Shown here piece by piece: positions 41,818 through 50,687 of a DNA stretch of 64,000 nt; positions within the stretch are counted from its first letter, which is position 1; each line of letters begins with the position of its first letter. This stretch comes from Spirochaetota bacterium. GTDB lineage: Bacteria; Spirochaetota; UBA4802; JAFGJZ01. The translations under genes and the position numbers were made by a program. The notes beneath the pieces were generated by a model that saw only the letters and a program-made list of their open reading frames with translations, ran no database searches and was not told the DNA's origin. Location: positions 1-64,000 of the forward strand of contig JAQIBV010000058.1 of assembly GCA_027858855.1 (NCBI GenBank), given 5' to 3'.

Positions 41818-42984
41818 TCAGACCGGAATTGAGAGCCTGTTACCGGTACGTTTCACATAATCCCCCAGCTCAAGCAGTAGCAAAAGTTCGGTAACTTTTG
41901 ACGGTGAGAACTCTGAACTACGTATCAGATCGTCACTCTCTCTAATACCATCGCGAATCAACGAGTAGAGTCGCAGCTGATCCACAGACAACTGGCTAAT
42001 ATCAGGTAGGCAATGACCGTTTTTTTCGGACATCGAGTTATCGGATTTCCGATGTGACCCGGATGTCACCTGATCCGGGAACAGAATCCCGGAATTTTCT
42101 GAATCGATCTCCTCTTCGTCATTTGTATATGAATCTGAAAAGAGCTGTTCATGACTCAACAATGCAACAGCTCCCTGATTAATTAGTCGAAACGAGCCTG
42201 TATAGGCTGAATTATAGGGATACGACGGCGTAACAAACAGATCACGGTTCTGCTCCACGGCACATCGCGCCGTAATCAGAGCGCCACTGCGAATTCCAGC
42301 CTTAACCACAACTGTAGCACGGCATAATCCACTTATAATCCGGTTACGACGCACAAAGGTCCACTTCATCACCCCGACTCCTGGTGGATGCTCAGAAATT
42401 AATGCCGATCCAGAGCTTGAGCGAATACTCTCGAAAAGATCACGGTTTTCACAGGGATAGATGCGATCAAGACCACAGGCTGTAACCGCAATGGTCGCGG
42501 CTCCGTTACGCAAGGCCGAGACATGGGCCTGTCTGTCAACACCACGAGCTATACCACTGACAATAACATGTCTCTTTGCGGCAATTCCACAGCACAGACG
42601 ATCGGTAACGATCTTTGCTTCAGCATCAATACTACGACTGCCGACAATCGCAACAGCCGGCCCCGGTGTAAAGTTTCCCTGACGATAAAGCACAAGTGGC
42701 GGATCAGGGATTGAACGAAGAAGCTGCGGATACGCAGATGATGAAAATGGAATAATTTCAATACCATGATTGGCACATCTTTCAATAACACGATCAGCCG
42801 CCTCATGTACATCAGATCCGTAAATCTTTTTAACATGAGCAACAGAGGTTAAATACTCTTCACGAAGCCTGCTGAATATGTCTCGAGGGGTTGAAGTTTC
42901 AAGATTAAGGAGAGTTTCACGATAAACTGGAGCAGAGAGAAGAGAAAGAAGCAGCAGATAATAGCCATCCCCTTCAATCATCAT
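41818..42984 (-). CDS. dprA: DNA-processing protein DprA
   Basis: About 388 residues. An N-terminal SAM-like region (1-85), then the Rossmann-fold DprA core: VAIVGSRSID, VSGIARGVDRQAHVSAL, TIAVTACGLDRIYPCENRDL and GALITARCAVEQNRDLFVTP. A Ser/Asp-rich spacer leads to a C-terminal winged helix (QLSVDQLRLYSLI onward). It loads RecA on incoming single-stranded DNA during transformation. The start is one of two adjacent ATGs at 42984/42981 behind GGGGG, inside the end of the TPR lipoprotein gene. Confidence 0.94.
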   Translation of the reverse strand: MMIEGDGYYLLLLSLLSAPVYRETLLNLETSTPRDIFSRLREEYLTSVAHVKKIYGSDVHEAADRVIERCANHGIEIIPFSSSAYPQLLRSIPDPPLVLYRQGNFTPGPAVAIVGSRSIDAEAKIVTDRLCCGIAAKRHVIVSGIARGVDRQAHVSALRNGAATIAVTACGLDRIYPCENRDLFESIRSSSGSALISEHPPGVGVMKWTFVRRNRIISGLCRATVVVKAGIRSGALITARCAVEQNRDLFVTPSYPYNSAYTGSFRLINQGAVALLSHEQLFSDSYTNDEEEIDSENSGILFPDQVTSGSHRKSDNSMSEKNGHCLPDISQLSVDQLRLYSLIRDGIRESDDLIRSSEFSPSKVTELLLLLELGDYVKRTGNRLSIPV

Positions 42985-43708
42985 CGACCCCCGCCGCCAG
43001 TTCACGTGTTATGCGACTCACATTCACCATAGCATCGCTCTCATACTGTTTGCGTGATTCCGGATCAGACTGTAATGATTCCACAAGTGATTGATAAACA
43101 GTCAGTGCTGAATTGCGGTTTCCACTTTCATAAAGCATGCGTCCATAGGCAAAACGAGCTTCATAGTAGTCCGGTTTTTTCTCAACAATAGTCTGTATAC
43201 GGTCAAAGGCCTTTTCGTGCTCATTCTTTTCAAAAAAGAGTATCAAAGCAGAGCCATAAAGCGCGTCATAATTATCCGGCTTTTTTTCAATTGCTAAGTT
43301 ATAGTGGTAAAGAGCCTTGTCATAGTCGTTTTGCTGTCCAAGTTCACGTGCACGGTTAGCATAGGCCACACCAAGCCGGCGATGAACCTCATGCTCGCCA
43401 TTACCTAAAGCAATTGTCTTTTCAAAAAATTGAATAGATAACTGCCAGTTTTTTCTAACCAGATAGACAGCCGCTAAGGCCTCATAGACGTTAGCAAGAC
43501 GGTCTCCTGCCTCAATTTTCTCTTCTATCTGATCTTCGAATCCCTTCGCCTTTTGCATCAGCTCTTTAAGATCTTCGGTCTGTTCGCCCGTAGTAACCCT
43601 ACGAACCGACTTTGGCATAAAATAATCCAGAAACTGATCAACAGTACAACCGGCTAAAAGAGCTGGAACCAATAGAATCATAACTATCACCTTTTTATTA
43701 TAGCTCAT
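42974..43708 (-). CDS. TPR-repeat lipoprotein
   Basis: 244 residues. Signal peptide with lipobox LLAGC (Cys at about 21), then four or more TPR units: NVYEALAAVYLVRKNWQLSI, HEVHRRLGVAYANRARELGQ, YDKALYHYNLAIEKKPDNYD and YYEARFAYGRMLYESGNR. It probably sits at the outer or inner membrane facing the periplasm as an interaction scaffold. It lies between the EtfA-like gene (16 bases) and dprA (overlap). Substrate unknown. Confidence 0.85.
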   Translation of the reverse strand: MSYNKKVIVMILLVPALLAGCTVDQFLDYFMPKSVRRVTTGEQTEDLKELMQKAKGFEDQIEEKIEAGDRLANVYEALAAVYLVRKNWQLSIQFFEKTIALGNGEHEVHRRLGVAYANRARELGQQNDYDKALYHYNLAIEKKPDNYDALYGSALILFFEKNEHEKAFDRIQTIVEKKPDYYEARFAYGRMLYESGNRNSALTVYQSLVESLQSDPESRKQYESDAMVNVSRITRELAAGVDDD

Positions 43709-43724
43709 ATTCTAATACGCTCTC

Positions 43725-44681
43725 TTACTTTTTTTTGTTAATTTTTTTTGCCCTAAAACTGACTTTTCGCAATTTTTTGTTATAATTCTCCAAAAACTGG
43801 TTACAATTATCAACTATTACAACATCAGCGACAAGAAGAAGCGGGGAAATCGGCAATTCTTCGATAAAGACGACAAATTTCTGGCACAATATTTTTTCCA
43901 AAAGATCATAATTACCCTCTTCTCCGACAATCACCGAAAAATCGGTTTCGATTGAAGTAAACAGTTCAGCACAGCTGTTCCACGAAATGGACTCATCCCT
44001 ACCATGAAGAGATTCAGTAGAAAGTGCTGCTCCCTTCATTTTTTCACCGATTGATACTATATAGCGGGTAAAATGCTTCTTATCGGCAACGCCCGATCCA
44101 GCAATTATCGAGTAGTTAGTTTCCACAGCATGAGCTCGTACAGCTGTTGGATCTTTGGGAAATCGAAACGGAAAATTGGTTATCTGCGCACTCAGCAATG
44201 AAGGAGGTTCCGTAGGATCAACACAAGCACGCACAAAAATCATCATTCCAGGCTCGATAGGCCTTTTTAGGTAATAGCGGAAACTTAGACGTGGTAAATA
44301 GAGCTGCTGTTCCCCGTCTTCAAGCCTGATATCGCAGACATCGGGAATCATACGCAACTGATCCCGGAATCTGTTATGTAAAAAAATTTCAAGTTTAGGG
44401 TGATATAGTGAGATAATCGTAACAATTTTTTTTTCGACAAGAACTTGTTCGAACAGCTCTGCAAGATCGACATCGGTTGAGAGAAAGCGGCTGTCAGCGA
44501 CTACAATTTGATCAAACGATTCAGAGAATTGATCGGGAACACGACGATCACGGCTGAAAAAAACACAACAGGAGGTTAAACGATTTTTCTTCGCAAAGAT
44601 TTCGACATGTGCGCGGAAATTCTGATATAAAAGCGGCCGTTTTCTGAATCTGTCATCAGCAACAGCGAGAAGCTGGGTCAT
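43725..44681 (-). CDS. Divergent EtfA-like protein lacking FAD-binding signatures
   Basis: 318 residues. The C-terminal half can be laid over the ETF alpha FAD domain: YSIIAGSGVADKKHF for the IVSGGRG strand, DFSVIVGEEGNYDLL for the YIACGISGAIQH strand, and KFVVFIEELPISPLLLVADV for the VAIN-DP-APIF-AD strand. The key FAD contacts of true EtfA (the S-R motif, GQTG, and SGA-x-QH) are replaced. The N-terminal half is poorly conserved and the extreme C-terminus is Lys-rich. It overlaps the EtfB-like gene by ATGA-type coupling, supporting a heterodimer. Assignment rests on pattern comparison only. Confidence 0.55.
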   Translation of the reverse strand: MTQLLAVADDRFRKRPLLYQNFRAHVEIFAKKNRLTSCCVFFSRDRRVPDQFSESFDQIVVADSRFLSTDVDLAELFEQVLVEKKIVTIISLYHPKLEIFLHNRFRDQLRMIPDVCDIRLEDGEQQLYLPRLSFRYYLKRPIEPGMMIFVRACVDPTEPPSLLSAQITNFPFRFPKDPTAVRAHAVETNYSIIAGSGVADKKHFTRYIVSIGEKMKGAALSTESLHGRDESISWNSCAELFTSIETDFSVIVGEEGNYDLLEKILCQKFVVFIEELPISPLLLVADVVIVDNCNQFLENYNKKLRKVSFRAKKINKKK

Positions 44682-45409
44682 ATATTAAACATACCCTGAG
44701 AGTCCATAGCAGCAATCAGAGAAACAGCCTTATCCTCACTCTCTCCAGTATAGTTATCCTTACGGGCTATCTCACTTGCCGAAACAGCTGGAAAAACACC
44801 CTCCTCTTTACAGCTCTTTTGTACGGGGTTGATATACTCATCACAACAGGCAAGGCGGTCCCGAAGCGAAGGATATCTAAGCTTTTTTACCGAACGCAAG
44901 GAGATAATACGGGTTTCAAAGGGGAGTTCTATATCATGGTCATTTTTAAAGGATGTCAGATGAAAGTGATCGCTATCAAGAGAGACGGATTTAACTTCGG
45001 AGTGGTAAGGCAGAGACATATTCAGAGCTATAAGCATCGGTATACTGTTAGTACAGCAGGTTTCACAATGGTAACCGGCAATGATAATATCATTCTTTCC
45101 AGGATTAAGCGCATCAGCAAAATATTCAGCTCTCTTAAACGGGTCAAAGCTGAACGGAAACTTAATCCACTCGATTGAATCACAACCAAGTGACTTGACT
45201 TCATCATAAACAGGACGGCGTTCAAAGGAATCAAGCAGTACTGCTGTAACAGGAATCTGATATTCATCTTTAAGACCGAGGGCAGCTTCAAGAGCAAAAG
45301 CTGAATAGCTGTCAAGCCTTACCGGACAATCGCTATAATCAAAAGTCCCATTTACAAGATCAACACAATCAGGCTCCGGAAGTGTTTCTAAACATACAAA
45401 AATTTCCAT
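44678..45409 (-). CDS. Divergent EtfB-like protein
   Basis: 243 residues. The layout follows ETF beta: MEIFVCLETLPEPDC at the start (usual pattern VCVKQVPD), YSAFALEAALGLKDEY, KSLGCDSIEW, NDIIIAGYHCETCC in place of the usual DG-x-T-G-x-V segment, IPMLIALNMSLPYHSEV, and KKLRYPSLRDRLACC matching the conserved KPRYPS segment. The AMP-binding loop of classical EtfB is not preserved. GAGGAT precedes the ATG. It is upstream of the EtfA-like gene and downstream of nadK on the same strand. It is probably not a normal electron carrier. Confidence 0.6.
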   Translation of the reverse strand: MEIFVCLETLPEPDCVDLVNGTFDYSDCPVRLDSYSAFALEAALGLKDEYQIPVTAVLLDSFERRPVYDEVKSLGCDSIEWIKFPFSFDPFKRAEYFADALNPGKNDIIIAGYHCETCCTNSIPMLIALNMSLPYHSEVKSVSLDSDHFHLTSFKNDHDIELPFETRIISLRSVKKLRYPSLRDRLACCDEYINPVQKSCKEEGVFPAVSASEIARKDNYTGESEDKAVSLIAAMDSQGMFNI

Positions 45410-45479
45410 AATACATATCCTCGTGAAACAGAAACGTCCTCTTTATTATTTCGGTCTGTTTATAGCGTATATTTAGGCA

Positions 45480-46280
45480 TTAACAGAGTTTATCGCCCCA
45501 TTTAAGTTTTTCGCGTAATATTGAATAGTAGCCTCGGGACGGTGCTTTAATCATTCTGATATATTTCTTTGAGAGCAAAACAGAAACCGTTTCACTGCCC
45601 CCCAGTGCCAACGAACACTGTCCGTCAATCATACTGTGCAGATCATGATCTCCGCTTTCAGCAAGTAACTCTATCGACTCACCGCCCGGCACTACAATCG
45701 GACGTGCATTCAGATTATGGGGCGCAATCGGTGTGATAACAACAGCATTAAGCCCCGGTTTTACAATAGGTCCGCCCGTAGAAAAAGAGTATGCGGTTGA
45801 ACCGGTCGGGGTTGCAATAATAACTCCATCCGCCCGATAGGTATTAACATACTCGCCATCGGCTGTTACAACAATACTGACCATCCGCGCATGAAGGCCG
45901 CACTTTGCTACAACAAAATCATTCAAGGCATAATAAATGCAATCGCGAACTCTTATTTCAAGAAAATGGCGATTCTCAGTTTTATAGTCATCGTCAAGAA
46001 TATGTAAAACCGCATCTTTTGCCTCATCAACCCGAACGTCAGTCAAAAAACCAAGGCTTCCCATATTCACTGCAAGTACAGGTTTAGGATACTCTATAAT
46101 CAGTTTTGAAAAATTAAGAAGTGTTCCGTCACCACCAATAACAATAAAAAAATCGGCCTCTTCAACCGCATCAACAATAGTAACAGATAACGATACAAGA
46201 TACTCCTCCATCTCAGAACGAAAGCTGACAGCATGTTCCTTGTGCGGATTATGAAAGATGTAAACGGTTTTATTCCGCAT
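45480..46280 (-). CDS. nadK: NAD kinase
   Basis: 266 residues. GGDGT at 49-53, NMGSLGFL, the NDFVVAKC strand, and ADGVIIATPTGSTAYSFSTGGPIV in the NAD-binding domain are all present. It makes NADP from NAD with ATP or polyphosphate. It is upstream of the ETF-like pair by 70 bases on the same strand, so co-transcription is possible. The ribosome site is weak (CAGGAT, 12 bases away). Confidence 0.95.
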   Translation of the reverse strand: MRNKTVYIFHNPHKEHAVSFRSEMEEYLVSLSVTIVDAVEEADFFIVIGGDGTLLNFSKLIIEYPKPVLAVNMGSLGFLTDVRVDEAKDAVLHILDDDYKTENRHFLEIRVRDCIYYALNDFVVAKCGLHARMVSIVVTADGEYVNTYRADGVIIATPTGSTAYSFSTGGPIVKPGLNAVVITPIAPHNLNARPIVVPGGESIELLAESGDHDLHSMIDGQCSLALGGSETVSVLLSKKYIRMIKAPSRGYYSILREKLKWGDKLC

Positions 46281-46623
46281 TTACAGAGTTATCCTGAAGC
46301 AGCATTAGAACTGCTAACTGATTATTTTCCTAACAGATGAGACATAACACCGGCAACCATAGCTGTCAAAGGTTTTTTCAATAGTAATCCAAATTATGAG
46401 AGAACTTAAGAAGAAAAGCATCTTAACGACACCAGATAATTGTTAGTACTATTTTTCAAGAACATTAATGCTCAAAATCGTTAAAGGCAACGAACTGATA
46501 TTTAACGCAAATGCTCGAAAACCCAATATCTTTGAAATTATTCAAAAAAGTGCAACCGGTAATCACCAAAAGAGTCTCTAATATTGTTAACTGTAACCAA
46601 ATTATGATGCACGGGGGAATTCC
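46281..46623. other. Spacer between nadK and a small helical gene
   Basis: 343 A/T-rich bases with divergent genes on both sides. I see no convincing promoter pair, hairpin or open frame. Confidence 0.5.
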
Positions 46624-46974
46624 ATGCAACCAGACACATTTAAGTCGCTGATTCATACCAGACTTGAGAACCTTGAATCAATGATTTCAGCCCTGCTAAA
46701 ACGCAGCTACGAAACACCCATATCTGATTATGTAGAAAAATACGGCAGCGAAGAGAAAAACGAAATTAATCGCATATACAGCACTCTCGCAGAAGATCTT
46801 CAGAATAATCTTGTCAATGTATATCGTGATTTCACAGCCCGATGTGATGAAATAATCGCAAATGCAATAAACCTAGCTCGGCAAAACTACACCCATATTT
46901 GCCTTTCAAATGATCTTTTTTTTAACGATGAAGATTTTGCATCTGAAAAAAGAGACGAGGATTCTAACGAATAG
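46624..46974 (+). CDS. Small helical protein of unknown function
   Basis: 116 residues, almost wholly alpha-helical and acidic at the C-terminus (DEDFASEKRDEDSNE). No signal peptide, membrane segment or recognised family. GGGG precedes the ATG by about six bases. It stands alone between two long non-coding regions. The codon pattern looks like a real gene, but support is only from length and ribosome site. Confidence 0.5.
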   Translation: MQPDTFKSLIHTRLENLESMISALLKRSYETPISDYVEKYGSEEKNEINRIYSTLAEDLQNNLVNVYRDFTARCDEIIANAINLARQNYTHICLSNDLFFNDEDFASEKRDEDSNE

Positions 46975-47166
46975 CTAAAAACCTCTTTTAACGAAAAGAA
47001 CAAATGGGAACTTCGAAAAATTACAAAATTTGGATGGGTATCATCGTTTAAGTACCTATTCTATTAAAATTTTTCGCAAGTTCCTTTGCTGGTCGCAAGA
47101 TGAATCTTGCTGCTCGCATATGCAACCTAGTTTAAAAGTTAATTAATAGAGATTTCTAAAAATAAT

Positions 47167-47196
47167 TTGACACTATTTTACCCCCTAAAATAGAAT
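47167..47196 (+). promoter_or_regulatory. Promoter of ilvB-ilvN
   Basis: TTGACA (47167-47172), 18-base spacer, TAGAAT (47191-47196). It predicts a leader of about 240 bases before ilvB. Confidence 0.6.
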
Positions 47197-47214
47197 TACC
47201 TTTCTTATTATCCG

Positions 47215-47282
47215 TTAACCTCATAAATATGAGGTTAATTCGGAAGTTTCATCACGAGACGGCCGGCAAGTTAGCCGGTTTT
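47215..47282 (+). promoter_or_regulatory. ilv leader: stem-loop followed by a terminator-like hairpin
   Basis: First stem: perfect 10-base arms TTAACCTCAT / ATGAGGTTAA with an AAAT loop. Second: CCGGC / GCCGG with loop AAGTTA followed directly by TTTT. The second resembles a weak intrinsic terminator, so attenuation of ilvBN is possible. The sensed signal is unknown. Confidence 0.45.
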
Positions 47283-47440
47283 AAGAAGTTCAAACTGTTA
47301 TGACACTATCATTAATGCGCCTGCCTTTATTCTATGATAAAATCACAGGTAAAAACCAGATGTCTCATGAAAATAAAACGTTATCACAAGTAACATCTTA
47401 AACTCACACTACCATAAAAAACCGTAATGGGGGAACTTGC

Positions 47441-49114
47441 ATGAAAGGTGCACGCCAGGTCATTGAGAGCCTTATCAAAGAAAACGTAGATTATATGTTC
47501 GGATATCCGGGAGGTGTTCTGATCCCCATTTTTCACGAACTGTTTGACAGCCCTATAAAATTCATCTTATCACGTCACGAACAGGGTGCCATACACGCGG
47601 CCGATGGATATGCCCGCGCAACAGGTAAACCTGGTATCTGTATCGCAACCTCCGGCCCGGGCGCCACAAACATAATTACAGGCCTTGCTACGGCGCACAT
47701 GGATTCTGTTCCGCTTGTTGTTATTACCGGCCAGGTTTCAACCGAGATGATCGGAAACGATGCCTTTCAGGAGGCCGATGTTACCGGAATTACACGCCCG
47801 GTTACAAAACATAACTATCTTGTACAAGACATTCACGACTTAGCCCGCATAATCAAAGAGGCCTTCTATATTGCAACAACCGGCCGGCCCGGCCCGGTGC
47901 TGATAGACATTCCGGTAAATATTTCGAATACCGATTGCGAGTATAATTACGAAAAACCTGTAGATCTTCGCGGATATAAACCTGTTTATGAAGGTCATCC
48001 GGTTCAGATCAAAAAGGCCGCAAAAATGATTTCTGAGGCGAAAAAGCCTGTCATCTACTCTGGTGGAGGAGTTATTCTTGGTAATGCATCTAAAGAATTA
48101 ACCGAATTTGCCAAGAAAACAGGTATTCCAGTTACCACCACCCTGCTCGGATTGGGAGCATTTCCCGAAACAGATGAACTATCTCTCGAAATGCTGGGAA
48201 TGCATGGTACATACTACGCAAACCATGCTGTTAACGAATCCGACCTTCTTATCGCAATTGGTGCACGATTCGACGACAGGGTAACCGGAAAAATTGCTCA
48301 GTTCATTCCTAATGCACGAGTAATTCATATCGACATTGATCCGGCTTCCGTATCAAAGAACGTTATCGTCGACATTCCGATTGTCGGTGACTGCAAGCTC
48401 ATCCTGCAGGAGCTCATCAACATTACAGAAAAACCAGATATTACCCCCTGGATTGATGAGATCCGTCAGATGAAACTGACACATCCCCTCTACTACGACT
48501 CAGAGAGTCCTAATCTAAAGCCACAATATGTTGTTGAACGTATCTATGAAATCACCAAGGGAGATGCCATCATAGCAACAGAGGTGGGGCAGAATCAGAT
48601 GTGGGCAGCACAGTTCTATAAATTCAGTAAACCGCGCACCTTTATCTCTTCCGGTGGACTGGGCACTATGGGCTTCGGACTTCCTGCGGCAATTGGCGCT
48701 CAACTGGGAGTCCCAGGCAAGCGAGTAATTAACATTGCAGGCGACGGCTCCATCCAGATGAACATTCAGGAGCTGATCGTGGCGGTACAGCACCGGCTTC
48801 CGGTAATCATTGCCATACTGAACAACGGTTTTCTGGGTATGGTTCGTCAGTGGCAACAGCTGTTTTACGATAAGCGGTATTCACAGACCTGTATCAAATG
48901 CGCTCCGGACTTTGTAAAACTTGCCGAAGCCTACGGAGCAGTTGGTATTCGGGTAGAAGACAAGGCCGGTGTTGATGATGCCATTAAACAGGCTCTGGCC
49001 ATAACCGACCGCCCCATCGTAATCGATTTCGTAGTGGAAAAAGAAGAGAATGTCTACCCCTTCGTTCCAGCCGGAGGAACTGTTAAAGATACCATATTAA
49101 GGGAGCTTGCATAA
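47441..49114 (+). CDS. ilvB: Acetolactate synthase, large catalytic subunit
   Basis: 557 residues, full length. It condenses two pyruvates, or pyruvate and 2-oxobutyrate, as the first common step of valine, leucine and isoleucine synthesis. ThDP-activating Glu47 (SRHEQGA), [20 protein letters not shown], the FAD-region [12 protein letters not shown], and the ThDP motif [20 protein letters not shown] ending [12 protein letters not shown] are intact. GGGGG precedes the ATG. Its stop overlaps the start of the regulatory subunit by one base. Confidence 0.97.
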   Translation: MKGARQVIESLIKENVDYMFGYPGGVLIPIFHELFDSPIKFILSRHEQGAIHAADGYARATGKPGICIATSGPGATNIITGLATAHMDSVPLVVITGQVSTEMIGNDAFQEADVTGITRPVTKHNYLVQDIHDLARIIKEAFYIATTGRPGPVLIDIPVNISNTDCEYNYEKPVDLRGYKPVYEGHPVQIKKAAKMISEAKKPVIYSGGGVILGNASKELTEFAKKTGIPVTTTLLGLGAFPETDELSLEMLGMHGTYYANHAVNESDLLIAIGARFDDRVTGKIAQFIPNARVIHIDIDPASVSKNVIVDIPIVGDCKLILQELINITEKPDITPWIDEIRQMKLTHPLYYDSESPNLKPQYVVERIYEITKGDAIIATEVGQNQMWAAQFYKFSKPRTFISSGGLGTMGFGLPAAIGAQLGVPGKRVINIAGDGSIQMNIQELIVAVQHRLPVIIAILNNGFLGMVRQWQQLFYDKRYSQTCIKCAPDFVKLAEAYGAVGIRVEDKAGVDDAIKQALAITDRPIVIDFVVEKEENVYPFVPAGGTVKDTILRELA

Positions 49115-49596
49115 TGGAACAATATGTACTGTCTGTTAAAGTAGAAAACAGAACCGGCGTACTTGCCCGTGTCGTTGGTCTCTTCTCGGCGCGCGGATAC
49201 AACATAGATTCATTGTCTGTCAGTAAGACGGAAGACATTGATGTCTCAATTATTACAATTGTAGTTCACGGTGATGATCGTGTTATCGAACAGGTAAAGA
49301 AACAGCTGAACAAACTGATAGATGTCATTAAGGTCTACGATCACACCGAAATACCAAGCGCACAGCGCGAAATAGCAATAGTAAAAATCCAGCTAACACC
49401 AGCGAAACGGGTCGAAGTCTTTCAGATTGCCCAAACCTTCGGTGCCGAAATTATTGATATATCACAAAAAGCTCTTTCTCTTGAGGTGGTGGGTCACCCT
49501 TCAAAAGTAGAAAATTTTATAGAAATTATCCGTAACTATGGAATTAAAGAACTCATTCGAAGTGGCCGGATATCTTTTGCCCGTGACCGAGCTTAG
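49114..49596 (+). CDS. ilvN: Acetolactate synthase, regulatory subunit
   Basis: 160 residues. An N-terminal ACT domain (VENRTGVLARVVGLFSARGY, then NIDSLSVSKTED) gives valine feedback control, followed by the C-terminal domain (KRVEVFQIAQTFGAEIIDIS). Length matches the IlvH form. It overlaps ilvB by one base and precedes a methyltransferase gene by six bases. Confidence 0.95.
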   Translation: MEQYVLSVKVENRTGVLARVVGLFSARGYNIDSLSVSKTEDIDVSIITIVVHGDDRVIEQVKKQLNKLIDVIKVYDHTEIPSAQREIAIVKIQLTPAKRVEVFQIAQTFGAEIIDISQKALSLEVVGHPSKVENFIEIIRNYGIKELIRSGRISFARDRA

Positions 49597-49602
49597 ACTT
49601 CA

Positions 49603-50277
49603 ATGCCAATAGAGAGCATTACCGTCAGCGAAAAGCTGCTATCCTACATCCGATCGGTTTCACTAAAAGAACACCAGTCGCTTCGGATGATCCGCGAACG
49701 CACAGAGTCACACCCCTGTGCAAAAATGCTGATCACCCCCGAGCAGGGGCAGTTTATGACTATGCTCGTTCAGCTGATCGGAGCGAAAAAATGTCTTGAG
49801 ATCGGGGTCTTCACCGGATATTCAACTCTGGCCACGGCCTTAGGGCTTCCGGAAGATGGAAAGATAATCGCCATCGACCGCTCTCGCGAATGGACTTCGC
49901 GAGCCCAGCGACACTGGGCTGAAGCTGGAGTCGAACATAAAATTGACCTGCGAGTGGGTGAAGGCATGGAACTTATACCCGCCCTTATTGAAAACGGGCA
50001 TGCGGGCACCTTCGATTTCATCTTCATAGATGCGGATAAAAAAAATTATGAAAACTATTATCACCTTGCCTACACATTGTGCAAACCCAACGGCCTGATT
50101 ATGGTCGACAACACATTATGGAGGGGGACCGTAATACGGAAAGACTGTGAAGACCTTTCGGCACGTCAGTTAAAATCGTTCAATACGATGATCTTTAACG
50201 ACGACAGGGTAAACCTTACCATTATACCAATGGCCGACGGTATTCACCTTATTCGAAAAAAGGAGACAACCAAATGA
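49603..50277 (+). CDS. SAM-dependent O-methyltransferase, COMT-like family
   Basis: 224 residues. Methyltransferase family 3: CLEIGVFTGYSTLATAL (SAM site), IIAIDRSREW, DFIFIDADKKNYENYYHLAY and VDNTLWRGTV, with the metal-binding Asp/Asp/Asn set. Substrates of this family are usually catechols or caffeoyl-type molecules; the actual one is unknown. It follows ilvN by six bases and overlaps the thioesterase gene by four, so it is in the ilv transcript by position although not functionally obvious there. Confidence 0.9.
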   Translation: MPIESITVSEKLLSYIRSVSLKEHQSLRMIRERTESHPCAKMLITPEQGQFMTMLVQLIGAKKCLEIGVFTGYSTLATALGLPEDGKIIAIDRSREWTSRAQRHWAEAGVEHKIDLRVGEGMELIPALIENGHAGTFDFIFIDADKKNYENYYHLAYTLCKPNGLIMVDNTLWRGTVIRKDCEDLSARQLKSFNTMIFNDDRVNLTIIPMADGIHLIRKKETTK

Positions 50278-50687
50278 GCTGGATTTATGAACAGGATTTT
50301 GAGGTTCGAGAATATGAGTGTGATCTGCAAGGCATAGTAAACAATGCAGTATATCAGAACTACCTTGAACATACCCGAAACTCTTTTTTAAAGCAAAAGG
50401 GGCCCGACTTAAAGGCGTTACACGACCAGGGTATTGATGCTGTAGTTGCCCGCATAGAAATTGACTATAAATTTCCTTTACGGGCGGGTGACGAATTTAT
50501 TTGCAGATTAAATGTCAGACGTGAAGGTGAATTAAAACTTGTCTTTAAACAGGAAATTATTCTGAAAGAAAATGAACGACTGTGTGCACGTGCAAATGTG
50601 ATTATTGTCTGTATCGAAAATGGCAGGGTCTGCATGCCGCAGGTTATACTCGATTCCTTTAAAGAGATCCTTGAGCCAAAAAATTAA
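50274..50687 (+). CDS. Acyl-CoA thioesterase, YbgC/4HBT hotdog family
   Basis: 137 residues, a single hotdog domain. The catalytic region reads EYECDLQGIVNNAVYQNYLE, with the position usually Asp-x-x-G-x-V-(Y/F)-N present and an Asn-Asn replacing the common Y/F-N. The strand pattern RIEIDYKFPLRAGDEF is typical. It hydrolyses short or aromatic acyl-CoAs. ATGA overlap with the methyltransferase. Its 3' end overlaps the convergent SRAP gene by four bases. Confidence 0.88.
   Translation: MSWIYEQDFEVREYECDLQGIVNNAVYQNYLEHTRNSFLKQKGPDLKALHDQGIDAVVARIEIDYKFPLRAGDEFICRLNVRREGELKLVFKQEIILKENERLCARANVIIVCIENGRVCMPQVILDSFKEILEPKN

Larger units (their letters stand above)
46975..47440. other. Promoter and structured leader of the ilv operon
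   Basis: 466 non-coding bases. A small stem GCAAGA/TCTTGC lies at 47095-47110, then the ilv promoter (47167-47196) and two leader hairpins (47215-47238 and 47263-47278). The remaining 160 bases before ilvB show no further strong structure. A 24-codon frame at 47229-47303 has no branched-chain codon run. Confidence 0.6.

Noticed and set aside
47229-47303. Leader peptide for ilv attenuation
   Set aside because: The 24-codon frame starts within a hairpin, has no ribosome site, and lacks a cluster of Ile, Leu or Val codons.
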